Shown here: piece after piece, positions 1-7,098 of the stretch
Layout: every line of letters starts with the position of its first letter
Position numbering within the stretch: position 1 is the first letter of the stretch
Notes under the pieces: model-generated
The model's database searches: none
Seen by the model: only the letters and a program-made list of their open reading frames with translations
What the model was told of the DNA's origin: nothing
Translations under genes and position numbers: made by a program
DNA from: Candidatus Thorarchaeota archaeon
GTDB lineage: Archaea > Asgardarchaeota > Thorarchaeia > Thorarchaeales > Thorarchaeaceae
NCBI GenBank assembly: GCA_011365025.1
Contig: RDOF01000062.1
Coordinates: 1 to 12,748 of the forward strand
DNA length: 12,748 bases
Direction of reading: 5' to 3'

Positions 1-940
1 TTCCCCGCGAGGCAATTCCTTTGAGTTCGCTTTTGGAACAAACATACTCGACAGAATGCTCTTTGACCAATGGCTAGCAAATCGCGCGGAGCAGGCTGGT
101 GCGGAGTTGCACATTCGGACAAGATTGATAGCGCGACCTGAAAAGACTCTGCTGCAAGTGACGGGACCGCAAGGCAGCGAAATCCTGAAAGCGAAAGTAG
201 TTGTTGGGGCTGATGGGCCATGTTCCCTCATCGCTAGGACTATTGGCAGCAAGTATGCAAATCCTAGTAGAGATATGAGCGCCGCCGTTCAGTATGTCAT
301 GGATGGAACGACGGCTGATTCTAGTGTTGTTGAAATGTACTTTGGGAACCGTATTGCTCCGGGAGGGTATCTTTGGGCCATTCCAAGAGGTGGAGGGCAA
401 GCCAATGTTGGCTTAGGGCTACGAGAAGGATCTCGAGATTTGCGTTTTTCTCCTCGAGATTACCTGAATAACGCAATTCACCGTCACCCTAGATTATCTT
501 CCGAAGTAAAGAACGCTAGAATTGTCAGTCGTGTAAGCGCATTCATTCCGGTTGGCGGGCCTCTTGAGAGAACTGCCGATTCAAACACCGTCTTGATTGG
601 CGATGCTGCTGGACATGTAATGGCGTCAAACGGTGGAGGCATTCCGACTGCGCTGATTGGCGGCGAAATTGCAGCCAAGTCAATCAAGAATCACTTGGAA
701 CTAGGAGTTCCACTATCCGCATATGAGGCAAGTTGGAAAAAGGAAATGGGCAAAGAGCTTAACTCAGCGCTTTCTATACTTCGCATAGCTGACCGAGTGA
801 TGCGATCTGATTCACTTACTGACCAGTGCATGAGGCTGGCCGGCTCCAAGTATCTTGAGTCGATGATACGCTGCAAATTGCCAATGCCTGTTGACTTTGC
901 GTCGAAAACTCTTGTGAGGATTCTTGAGCGAATCGAGTAG
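1..940 (+). CDS. Geranylgeranyl reductase family flavoprotein (5' end outside window)
   Basis: FAD-dependent reductase that in archaea saturates the geranylgeranyl chains of membrane lipids; relatives also reduce menaquinone side chains. The reading frame is open from the first bases of the window: codons from base 2 run into an ILDRMLFDQWLA segment typical of the family, so the ATG at 56 is internal, and the N-terminal Rossmann GxGxxG lies upstream. Visible motifs are GADG (about 206-217), the family motif YxWx(F)P followed by GxG as YLWAIP...GLG (about 368-421, with Ile for the usual Phe), and the second FAD motif GDAAG with the following glycine-rich NGGGIPTA (about 599-655). It ends one base before the stop of the convergent prenyl synthase gene. 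The family call is firm. Whether the substrate is a lipid or a quinone cannot be told from this sequence. Confidence 0.9.
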   Translation, partial: SPRGNSFEFAFGTNILDRMLFDQWLANRAEQAGAELHIRTRLIARPEKTLLQVTGPQGSEILKAKVVVGADGPCSLIARTIGSKYANPSRDMSAAVQYVMDGTTADSSVVEMYFGNRIAPGGYLWAIPRGGGQANVGLGLREGSRDLRFSPRDYLNNAIHRHPRLSSEVKNARIVSRVSAFIPVGGPLERTADSNTVLIGDAAGHVMASNGGGIPTALIGGEIAAKSIKNHLELGVPLSAYEASWKKEMGKELNSALSILRIADRVMRSDSLTDQCMRLAGSKYLESMIRCKLPMPVDFASKTLVRILERIE

Positions 941-941
941 T

Positions 942-1961
942 CTATTTGACTCTACTAACTGTATATTCTGCCAAGGTTATGAGCAACTCCGAGTTTTGCA
1001 GCTCCGTGTGGGCAAGGTGTATCTTCGCTCTTTCCACATATGCTGACGCGAGTTCCTGCGCGGCCTCCAATGAGCGCTTTCTTTCTATCAGGGAATATAC
1101 TCTGGAAAGGTCTCCTGTTTCCAGAGACCGAAGATGGGTGCGCCGTTCCTCATCCGTGCTGTTTTCAAAAGCATGAATGAGAACGTAGTTGCATCTTCTT
1201 TCCTTTAGGTCAGAGAGAACAGGCTTTCCTAAGATGTCCTGAGTAGAGGTGATATTCAGGATATCGTCCTTTATTTGAAATGCAAATCCTAGTTGTTCAG
1301 CAAAACCCATCAGTGCTTGGACCTGTTCTGCGGAGGCATCGCCCGCGACTGCTCCAACCCGTGCAGCCTCTTTCATGAATGAAGCAGTCTTCAAGCCTAC
1401 CATGTACAGGTACTCCTGGATGCTAATCTTCTCGAAGTTTGCTGTACTCATTATCAGGTCGGCAGCTTCGCCTTCGACCATGTTCGTTCCACTTGAGCCA
1501 AGATTGGCTAAAAGCTCAGGAGTCCCATACTCGCCAAACATCTTTACAGCCTTTGCAATGAGAAGATCGCCAGCCAATATTGCCATCTTGGCGCCGAATT
1601 TCCTGTGTGCTGTTTCTACGCCACGCCTGATTCCATCTTCATCAATAAGATCATCATGAATGAGACTGGCGGTTTGGACGATTTCCGTGGCGACTGCATG
1701 GGGTAGAGCGTTCTCAATTCTACCACCGACGGCCTTGCATGCCAGAAGAACCACAAGAGAACGAAGTCGCTTTCCTCCTGCTGCCAGAAGGTACCGCGCT
1801 GCATCGTAAAGCGGCTTGGGTTCACCTTCTAACTGCTCTACGAATTTTGCAATCTCTATGTTCACCAAGGCCATCAATGACTGGAGTTCCTCTTTTTCAA
1901 GGAACTTCTCCAAAGTGGGTTGTTCTCCTTCCTTTGGCGATGCGGCATCCTTTCCAGTCAT
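942..1961 (-). CDS. Polyprenyl diphosphate synthase (trans-isoprenyl, possibly long-chain)
   Basis: Condenses isopentenyl diphosphate units onto an allylic primer. The protein has 339 residues, usual for the family. Visible motifs are GGKRLR (62-67), the first Asp-rich motif DDLID (103-107) followed by RR (112-113), and the second motif KDDILN (231-236), where Asn stands at the fifth place of DDxxD. The residues five and four places before the first motif are Ala98 and Ser99. Small residues here, in the context QTASLIHDD, match the octaprenyl synthase IspB pattern (HTATLLHDD) more than the bulky residue of short-chain enzymes. A product longer than geranylgeranyl diphosphate is therefore plausible, though plain GGPP synthase is not excluded. 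The start at 1961 has AGGAG eight bases upstream (1970-1974) and a TATA-like box at 2003-2008. The gene stops one base from the reductase gene on the other strand. Confidence 0.93.
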   Translation of the reverse strand: MTGKDAASPKEGEQPTLEKFLEKEELQSLMALVNIEIAKFVEQLEGEPKPLYDAARYLLAAGGKRLRSLVVLLACKAVGGRIENALPHAVATEIVQTASLIHDDLIDEDGIRRGVETAHRKFGAKMAILAGDLLIAKAVKMFGEYGTPELLANLGSSGTNMVEGEAADLIMSTANFEKISIQEYLYMVGLKTASFMKEAARVGAVAGDASAEQVQALMGFAEQLGFAFQIKDDILNITSTQDILGKPVLSDLKERRCNYVLIHAFENSTDEERRTHLRSLETGDLSRVYSLIERKRSLEAAQELASAYVERAKIHLAHTELQNSELLITLAEYTVSRVK

Positions 1962-2000
1962 CTAGGACTCTCCTGTTTATTGGTTCCTCAAACATGGCTG

Positions 2001-2010
2001 CCTTTATAGG
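2001..2010 (-). promoter_or_regulatory. TATA-like box for the prenyl synthase gene
   Basis: On the minus strand this reads CCTATAAAGG. A start of transcription about 25 bases downstream (near 1979) would give a short leader of about 18 bases that contains the AGGAG at 1970-1974. The spacing fits an archaeal TBP/TFB promoter. This is prediction from spacing and base composition only. Confidence 0.45.
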
Positions 2011-2033
2011 GATTCCCAATTGGACCAGCCGGG

Positions 2034-2043
2034 ATACATAAAC
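2034..2043 (+). promoter_or_regulatory. Weak TATA-like box ahead of the prenyltransferase gene
   Basis: ATACATAAAC is the only A/T-rich patch in the 135-base divergent intergenic region oriented usefully toward the plus-strand gene. It would start transcription near 2065, leaving a leader of 30 bases to the ATG at 2097 or about 65-80 bases to the ATGs at 2130 and 2145. Support is weak. Confidence 0.25.
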
Positions 2044-2096
2044 CATTCCAATGGGCATAGAAGCCTTTTTCAGAATCAAGAACGCCCTCATGAAAT

Positions 2097-3149
2097 ATGG
2101 CCGCTGACCCTAGTGGATCTGATGAAACTATGTCTAATCAGGGCATGAGTAAACAGAAGGCATGGCTAGCAGAGATGCGCTTGCCATTCCTGACCGGAAG
2201 TATAATCCCAGTTGTTCTTGGAGCTGCAATAGCTTGGGGACGCTATCAGGCATTTACCTTGGATTTGTTCCTATTGACTTTGGTTGCTGGCGTTTGTCTA
2301 CATCTTGGCGCCAATATCTCAAACGACTACTTTGACCACACAGAGGATGATAGCGGAACTGACGACGTGAATATTGAATTCATCCGACCATTCAGTGGAG
2401 GGTCTAGAATGATACAAAGTGGGTATCTCTCTCCACGTGAGGTGTTGACCGGCGCTCTTGTCTTCTTTGCTATTGCAGGGCTTATTGGGCTCTATCTCGC
2501 TTTTATCCGAGGCATCATTATTCTCATTCTTGGGATCATTGGTGCCTGTTCTGGCTTCTTCTATACAGCTCCTCCCTTTAGGTTAGTGAAACGAGGGATT
2601 GGCGAGGTCTTCATCGGCCTGAATTTTGGTATTCTCATGGTCCTCGGTGCATTTTATGTTCAGGTTCCTATTATCGAACTGGAGCCAATTATTGCTTCTC
2701 TTCCAATTGCGCTTCTCATCACGGCAATACTCTATATCAATCAGTTTCCTGACTATATTGCTGACAAGACAGCTGACAAACGAACGCTGGTGGTTCGACT
2801 TGGGCGGAGGAAGGCCTCCAGAGGTTATGCAGTACTCATGCTTGGAGTTTATTTGGCTCTGTTCTTGGGCGGTGTGTTTGATATTATTGCTTGGCAGAGC
2901 TACATCGGATTATCTTCCTTCCCATTGGCAATAGTTGGCATTATTTTCGCCTTCAGATTCTATGATGAACCAACTAAAATGGTCCCCGCCAATATCGCAA
3001 CCATCCAAACCCATCTTTTGACTGGAGTTTTCATGATCTTTGGTTACATTCTGCTGGGCCTTGGCGTTCACCATCTTGTGGTTCTAATCTCCAGTCTGAT
3101 TGCGGCAGGACTAGCGGGCATTTTGGCGAAAGGACTTCCTCAGCCGTAG
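2097..3149 (+). CDS. UbiA/MenA-family membrane prenyltransferase
   Basis: Integral membrane enzyme that transfers a polyprenyl group to an aromatic or other acceptor. The first Mg-diphosphate motif is NDYFDHTED (76-84), followed by GTDD (87-90). The second is DYIAD (219-223) in an NQFPDYIADK context, followed by KRTLVVRLG. These resemble archaeal MenA (1,4-dihydroxy-2-naphthoate prenyltransferase) more than the lipid-making DGGGP synthase, but the acceptor is inferred. About nine hydrophobic helices fill the 350 residues. The start is uncertain: no SD precedes 2097, and in-frame ATGs at 2130 and 2145 would place the start just before the conserved WLAEMRLPFLTG segment. The gene is divergent from the prenyl synthase, which could supply its prenyl donor. 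Its last 10 bases overlap the end of the minus-strand iron-sulfur protein gene. Confidence 0.9.
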   Translation: MAADPSGSDETMSNQGMSKQKAWLAEMRLPFLTGSIIPVVLGAAIAWGRYQAFTLDLFLLTLVAGVCLHLGANISNDYFDHTEDDSGTDDVNIEFIRPFSGGSRMIQSGYLSPREVLTGALVFFAIAGLIGLYLAFIRGIIILILGIIGACSGFFYTAPPFRLVKRGIGEVFIGLNFGILMVLGAFYVQVPIIELEPIIASLPIALLITAILYINQFPDYIADKTADKRTLVVRLGRRKASRGYAVLMLGVYLALFLGGVFDIIAWQSYIGLSSFPLAIVGIIFAFRFYDEPTKMVPANIATIQTHLLTGVFMIFGYILLGLGVHHLVVLISSLIAAGLAGILAKGLPQP

Positions 3150-4363
3150 ATTTCCTGAAGACCATCCCATTCCAAGCCAAGAGATTCCGCCAAAAGAACA
3201 GCCAGGTCCTTCACCATTTTGTCTGAGCCCGCCTCAGGGAGCTGAGACTTCATGAAGTCCACACAGGATGGGCATGCCGCCACAACGACGTCGGCATTTG
3301 TGCGTTCAATATCTTCGACTTTAAGCACGCTAATCTTGTTGGCGAATTCTGAATCCACTGCCCGTAGCACACCACCAGAGCCACAGCAGTAACAATTCTC
3401 CCTGTTGTGCGGCAACTCCTCGAATGTCACTCCAGGAAGGCTTTCTATTACCTTCCTTGGTTCATCATAGATTCCCGAATTGCGCCCTGCATCGCACCCA
3501 TCATGAAAAGTCACAGTGATATTCAGCGGGTGGGATGGCTTCACTTTTCCGGCGTCAAGAAGCTCAACGAAAAACGCTGGTCCGTAGACAATTTCAAAGG
3601 GATGTTCAATTCCTAGGAAATGATGATACTCTGTTGCCCACATCTTGTAACATCCTGGGCAATTTGTTACAATCCGCTCAACGCCCAATTCCGTGTACTT
3701 CTGGATGTTGTGAAGTGCAAACTGCTTCGCTGTTTCGAAGTCACCTGTCATAACCAAGGGAGCACCACAGCACTGTTCCTCCTCGCCGAGAAACGTGTAG
3801 TCAACGCCAGCCTGGTCAAAAATAAGGGTCGTTGCAATGGTGGCTTGAATTGAAGTTCCTCTATAGGATGATGCACATCCAAAAAAGAACGCAGTTTTAG
3901 ATTCCCTGCCCTGAATCTCTAGCAATGCATCCTCATCAGGGTGCCAGTAACTCCACCCCTCAACACGGTCGTACTGATCAAGTCCCTGAATGTTCTTGCT
4001 TTCGACGAGGATTTTTCGAGCTTCGTGGAGCGCCTCGGGCCACATGTTTCTCTTCAGGAACTCTGCGCGCATTGCTTGGTAGAGCTCAACAAAGGGGATA
4101 TCCACCTGACAGATTTCTTCGCAGCCTCCACAAAGCGTACATCCGAAGATGGCATCACGCAAACCTTCAAGGCCTTCCTCAGGCTTTATCCTTCCCTGCA
4201 CCAAGGCACGAGTTAGGAGCATCTTTCCCTTTCCCGAATAGCTATCCCGTCTCTTGACTTTGTAGGTGGGGCAAGCTCCATGGCCAACCTGGCAGAAACT
4301 GCACTGCGCACAGGTGAATGCCATCTCTTGGAGCCCAAAGTCCTCCAGTGTCTTGAACCGCAT
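3140..4363 (-). CDS. GlcF/HdrD/LutA-type iron-sulfur oxidoreductase with two CCG domains
   Basis: Electron-transfer subunit of the family that includes glycolate oxidase GlcF, LutA, GlpC and heterodisulfide reductase HdrD. Numbered from Met at 4363, an N-terminal ferredoxin-like part has two cluster motifs: Cys18, 21, 24 and 31 (an unusual six-residue gap before the last Cys, then Pro) and Cys75, 78, 81 and 85 (CTLCGGCEEIC). Two CCG domains follow: Cys163, CCG 198-200, CPGC 235-238; and Cys290, CCG 326-328 (with an extra Cys324), CPSC 364-367. No flavin domain or membrane helix is seen. The reading frame runs up to an ATG at 4408, but only the ATG at 4363 has a good SD (GAGGAAGAG at 4368-4376), so I chose it. 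GlcF proteins work with a GlcD FAD subunit, and the divergent neighbour carries exactly that domain. A partnership is therefore likely, but inferred. Confidence 0.92.
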   Translation of the reverse strand: MRFKTLEDFGLQEMAFTCAQCSFCQVGHGACPTYKVKRRDSYSGKGKMLLTRALVQGRIKPEEGLEGLRDAIFGCTLCGGCEEICQVDIPFVELYQAMRAEFLKRNMWPEALHEARKILVESKNIQGLDQYDRVEGWSYWHPDEDALLEIQGRESKTAFFFGCASSYRGTSIQATIATTLIFDQAGVDYTFLGEEEQCCGAPLVMTGDFETAKQFALHNIQKYTELGVERIVTNCPGCYKMWATEYHHFLGIEHPFEIVYGPAFFVELLDAGKVKPSHPLNITVTFHDGCDAGRNSGIYDEPRKVIESLPGVTFEELPHNRENCYCCGSGGVLRAVDSEFANKISVLKVEDIERTNADVVVAACPSCVDFMKSQLPEAGSDKMVKDLAVLLAESLGLEWDGLQEIYG

Positions 4364-4415
4364 TGTTCTCTTCCTCGTCCAATTGGTACTCATGCATTGT
4401 TCATGCATGCCGCAG

Positions 4416-4435
4416 GTGAATTCACATCGTGAATT
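4416..4435. repeat. Palindromic operator-like element between the divergent genes
   Basis: GTGAATTCAC (4416-4425) is a perfect 10-base palindrome. Its half GTGAATT recurs at 4429-4435, so AATTCAC-atc-GTGAATT (4419-4435) is also a perfect inverted repeat with a 3-base gap. Three half-sites sit in 20 bases with a 13-base direct-repeat period. The element lies in the 267-base intergenic region, close to where a TATA-like box at 4441-4449 would start the minus-strand transcript. A regulator binding site is possible but unproven. Confidence 0.4.
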
Positions 4436-4440
4436 TCGGT

Positions 4441-4449
4441 TTGATAAAT
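4441..4449 (-). promoter_or_regulatory. TATA-like box for the GlcF-like gene
   Basis: The minus strand reads GATTTATCAA here. A start about 25 bases downstream (near 4416) would give a leader of about 53 bases to the ATG at 4363 and would overlap the palindrome at 4416-4435. The evidence is composition and spacing only. Confidence 0.3.
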
Positions 4450-4552
4450 CGTTCGCTCAAAAGAATTATCGCATTAAGATAGTTGTGCTTGTTGCATTGG
4501 TCTTCTTCATACCATAAACAATGGTGCATCTCTCGTAAAGTGACTGCACTAG

Positions 4553-4561
4553 GTTTTTATG
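4553..4561 (+). promoter_or_regulatory. TATA-like box for the GlcD-NuoB fusion gene
   Basis: GTTTTTATG is the best TATA-like string ahead of the fusion gene. It would start transcription near 4583, giving a leader of about 48 bases that includes the SD at 4618-4623. The ATG inside this string (4559) is the farthest-upstream in-frame start, but by this reading it is promoter sequence, not coding. Confidence 0.35.
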
Positions 4562-4617
4562 GACCGCGGGTCTTTCTCACTGACTGACTCCAGAAAGCAT
4601 TCCCATTGCTCTGCCTC

Positions 4618-4623
4618 GGAGAG
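4618..4623 (+). promoter_or_regulatory. Ribosome binding site that decides the fusion gene start
   Basis: GGAGAG lies seven bases before the ATG at 4631. The in-frame ATG at 4559 has no SD, and its first 24 residues resemble nothing in the family, so 4631 is preferred. Confidence 0.6.
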
Positions 4624-4630
4624 AGCCGTC

Positions 4631-6571
4631 ATGACCCTAAAGCGTCAGTATATTGATCCACTTCGCGAAATCTTTGGAGATCGCCTAATAGCTGAGAAGC
4701 ATGAGCTTATTCTGCATGCACAGGACGTCGGCTCGCTGCCCAAGCAAGTAGGATGGCTAATGAACACCAAGCCTGACGCAATTGTGCAGCCCCATTCCGC
4801 TGAGGAGATTCAGGCACTGTACAAGTTTGCGAATAAGAATAAGATACCTCTTGTTCCTCGCGCTGCCGGAACCTCGGGCTATGGAGGTGCAATCCCCCGG
4901 CATGGAGGAATTATTATTGATATGCGAGTCATGGACAAAGTTCTGGACATTGATGTTGAGAGTCTTACCGTGACCACCGAGCCTGGTATCTCCTGGGCCA
5001 ATCTTCAATTCGAGCTCAACCGTCATGGCCTTGACTTGCGGTGCTATCCCTCCTCAGGTCTATCCGCCACCATTGGGGGTTGGGTTGCTCAGGGAGGCGA
5101 CGGTATCGGTTCTCTCAAGTACGGGAATATCAATGACAACGTTATGCAGGTTGAGGTTGTTCTGCCGAATGGCAAGATTATTCGAAGCAAAGACACCGAC
5201 CTCTTCTGCGACACCGAAGGAATCTTGGGCGTCATAACCAAAGTGACACTCAAGGTGAAGCCTCTTACTCCACTGAAACCTATTGTTGCGAGCTTCCGCG
5301 AGAACTACCAAATGGTTCTTGCCATGGAGCACATCATCGAGGAAGGTCCTCTCCCCTTCACTATGAAGTTTGAGGAGTCCAAATACACCGACTTGAAGAA
5401 GCAGATTTGGGAGGGCGATGAACCATTTCCTTTCCCCGTTGATCATGGTACCCTACTGATTGCTTACGATGGGACAGAGGACGAAATCGAGGCGGGCTTT
5501 GAGGTCGTCAGGAGAGTGACGGAGGAGCTCAAAGGCACCGTTTACAGTGACCACATTGCAGAACATGAATGGCATGACCGCTTCTATCCAATGCGTCCGA
5601 AAAAAATAGGGCCGACGCTCGTTGTGGGCCAAGCTTATGCTCCACTGGAGAACCTGATAGCAATACTTGACGATTGGCAGTTCGAACAAGCATCCGCCCG
5701 CGCCGGTCTTGACGGATATGTCACTTCCAAGACTGCAGTCACTATGATGGGGTACTTCTTGGAGGATGAACGCCGCCACTTCTTCATGCTCTCTTGGTCC
5801 CAAAGTTTTGTTGTGTTCAAAATCGCCCAGCGTCACGGTGGGCACGCTCATAGCACTGGGATATGGTTTGCCAATTATAGTCCGTCCTACTTCGGTAAGC
5901 AACGATTGGCAAAAATACGGGCAGCCAAGAATAAGTGGGACCCAAAGGAAATATCAAATCCCGGGAAAATCTTTGCCTACTGGCTGCCTTTGATTCTCCG
6001 GTTTGGGAAGTACTTCATGTGGCTGGGTTTTGACCTCTTCAGAAATGGGTTTGGACGAATCGCTCCCATCCTCTTGAAATGGCTGCAGAATCTGCCTCCT
6101 CTCAAGTGGATTCTTCGCTTTGGGCGGGCTCACAGTCCTTGGCCTGTGCAGTATGGTCTAGGTTGTTGCATGGTGGATGGTGCTGCTGGCGTTGCCTCGC
6201 GGTGGGATTTTGAGAGGTTTGGAATGCTTCCGCTATTTGGTCCGCGCCAGTGCGATGTCTTGTGGATCTCAGGTTCTCTTACCAAGAAAATGGCTCCGCG
6301 ATTACGGCGCATATACGAGCAGATGCCGGAACCGAAGTTTGTTATCTCCTTTGGTCAGTGTGCCGCCTCAGGCGGGCTTTTTTGGGATGGATATTCGCTG
6401 ATGACTCCGCCTGAGAAGGTCGTGCCTGTTGATGTCTATCTTCCCGGCTGCCCACCCAAACCAGCCGACTTTGTACGTGCTCACCTGATATTGCAGAATA
6501 AGATACGTGCTGGTACCACACACTGGCAGATGAAATACGAGAATCAGGATGCTAAAGGCATGCTCAGTTGA
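4631..6571 (+). CDS. glcD-nuoB: GlcD-type FAD-linked oxidase fused to NuoB (complex I N2-cluster subunit)
   Basis: One uninterrupted frame of 646 residues encodes two complete proteins. Residues about 47-212 are a PCMH-type FAD-binding domain (RAAGTSGYGGAIP at 77-89, ending in the GILGVITKVTL block). Residues about 213-448 are the FAD-oxidase C-terminal domain (GGHAHSTG at 403-410, SNPGKIF at 442-448), as in glycolate and D-lactate oxidases. After a hydrophobic linker (449-500) comes a full NuoB: WPVQYGLGCC with the tandem Cys512-513, Cys577 (SFGQC) and Cys607 (LPGCPP), all four ligands of cluster N2. The Glu usually two residues after the Cys pair is Asp516, and the usual RQADV reads RQCDV (Cys541). 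The oxidase substrate is unknown. By family knowledge, FAD would take electrons from a 2-hydroxy acid or similar. I infer delivery to N2 either directly or through the divergent GlcF-like protein. No other NuoB is seen in the nuo operon. Confidence 0.93.
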   Translation: MTLKRQYIDPLREIFGDRLIAEKHELILHAQDVGSLPKQVGWLMNTKPDAIVQPHSAEEIQALYKFANKNKIPLVPRAAGTSGYGGAIPRHGGIIIDMRVMDKVLDIDVESLTVTTEPGISWANLQFELNRHGLDLRCYPSSGLSATIGGWVAQGGDGIGSLKYGNINDNVMQVEVVLPNGKIIRSKDTDLFCDTEGILGVITKVTLKVKPLTPLKPIVASFRENYQMVLAMEHIIEEGPLPFTMKFEESKYTDLKKQIWEGDEPFPFPVDHGTLLIAYDGTEDEIEAGFEVVRRVTEELKGTVYSDHIAEHEWHDRFYPMRPKKIGPTLVVGQAYAPLENLIAILDDWQFEQASARAGLDGYVTSKTAVTMMGYFLEDERRHFFMLSWSQSFVVFKIAQRHGGHAHSTGIWFANYSPSYFGKQRLAKIRAAKNKWDPKEISNPGKIFAYWLPLILRFGKYFMWLGFDLFRNGFGRIAPILLKWLQNLPPLKWILRFGRAHSPWPVQYGLGCCMVDGAAGVASRWDFERFGMLPLFGPRQCDVLWISGSLTKKMAPRLRRIYEQMPEPKFVISFGQCAASGGLFWDGYSLMTPPEKVVPVDVYLPGCPPKPADFVRAHLILQNKIRAGTTHWQMKYENQDAKGMLS

Positions 6572-6585
6572 ACACAAATATGAAT

Positions 6586-6593
6586 AGGAGTGA
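6586..6593 (+). promoter_or_regulatory. Ribosome binding site that decides the start of the four-helix membrane protein
   Basis: AGGAGTGA lies seven bases before the ATG at 6601. Earlier in-frame starts (TTG 6568, ATG 6580) lack an SD. Confidence 0.55.
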
Positions 6594-6600
6594 ATCTAAG

Positions 6601-7098
6601 ATGAAACTCAGAGAGGACAGTGACCCGTATTGCCTGCTTTGGATCGGAGTGGTATTGCTGGCAGCCTATTACTTCAATTTCCTATATTTCTCAACGAGCC
6701 TTCTCACAACCTACCTGCCAAGCTCTCTGATACTTCTGGTCCTGCCAATCTTGCAGATTTTCTTCTTCATTGCCTATCTAAAGCCAGACCGGAGCCGTGC
6801 CAAGACAACGATGCTTTCCATAGCCGTTATCTTCACCTTCTTTGTCATTGTGTTTGCCGGAACCATACCTGAGGAGTTCTATGGCGGACTCTATCTGGCA
6901 AGCTGGGCAACCGGAGCCGCGCTAGTTACAGCTGGCGGCTTCTCACTAATGCACACCTTGGAAGAAAGCACCACTCTTGGAATTCTTGACGTGGGTTCTC
7001 TTCACTACGGGCCTGAGCCCACTCAGCAGGAATCCGAGACTCCAACGGGGACGGTTGAAGCCGAATCCGGTTCTGCCGCTACTCAAGAATCCAGCTGA
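6601..7098 (+). CDS. Uncharacterised four-helix membrane protein
   Basis: I do not recognise this 165-residue protein. It has four hydrophobic segments (roughly residues 11-30, 44-63, 70-90 and 100-121), a short charged N terminus, and a hydrophilic acidic C-terminal tail of about 35 residues rich in Glu, Ser and Thr. It begins 29 bases after the fusion gene on the same strand with its own SD and is probably co-transcribed with it. That makes it a candidate membrane anchor or accessory subunit for the oxidase-NuoB protein (inference). Its last 20 bases overlap the end of the minus-strand membrane protein gene. No resemblance to NuoA, NuoJ or NuoK was seen. Confidence 0.75.
   Translation: MKLREDSDPYCLLWIGVVLLAAYYFNFLYFSTSLLTTYLPSSLILLVLPILQIFFFIAYLKPDRSRAKTTMLSIAVIFTFFVIVFAGTIPEEFYGGLYLASWATGAALVTAGGFSLMHTLEESTTLGILDVGSLHYGPEPTQQESETPTGTVEAESGSAATQESS

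Noticed and set aside
2090..2107. A five-codon ATG-to-TGA frame overlapping the UbiA start
   Set aside because: It is too short and has no SD or other support.
4559..4630. N-terminal 24-codon extension of the GlcD-NuoB frame
   Set aside because: There is no SD before 4559, the ATG sits in a TATA-like string, and the residues are unlike family N termini, whereas 4631 has GGAGAG at good spacing.
5453..5902. A 149-codon minus-strand frame inside the fusion gene
   Set aside because: It is a shadow of the conserved FAD-oxidase C domain on the plus strand and has no SD or recognisable features.
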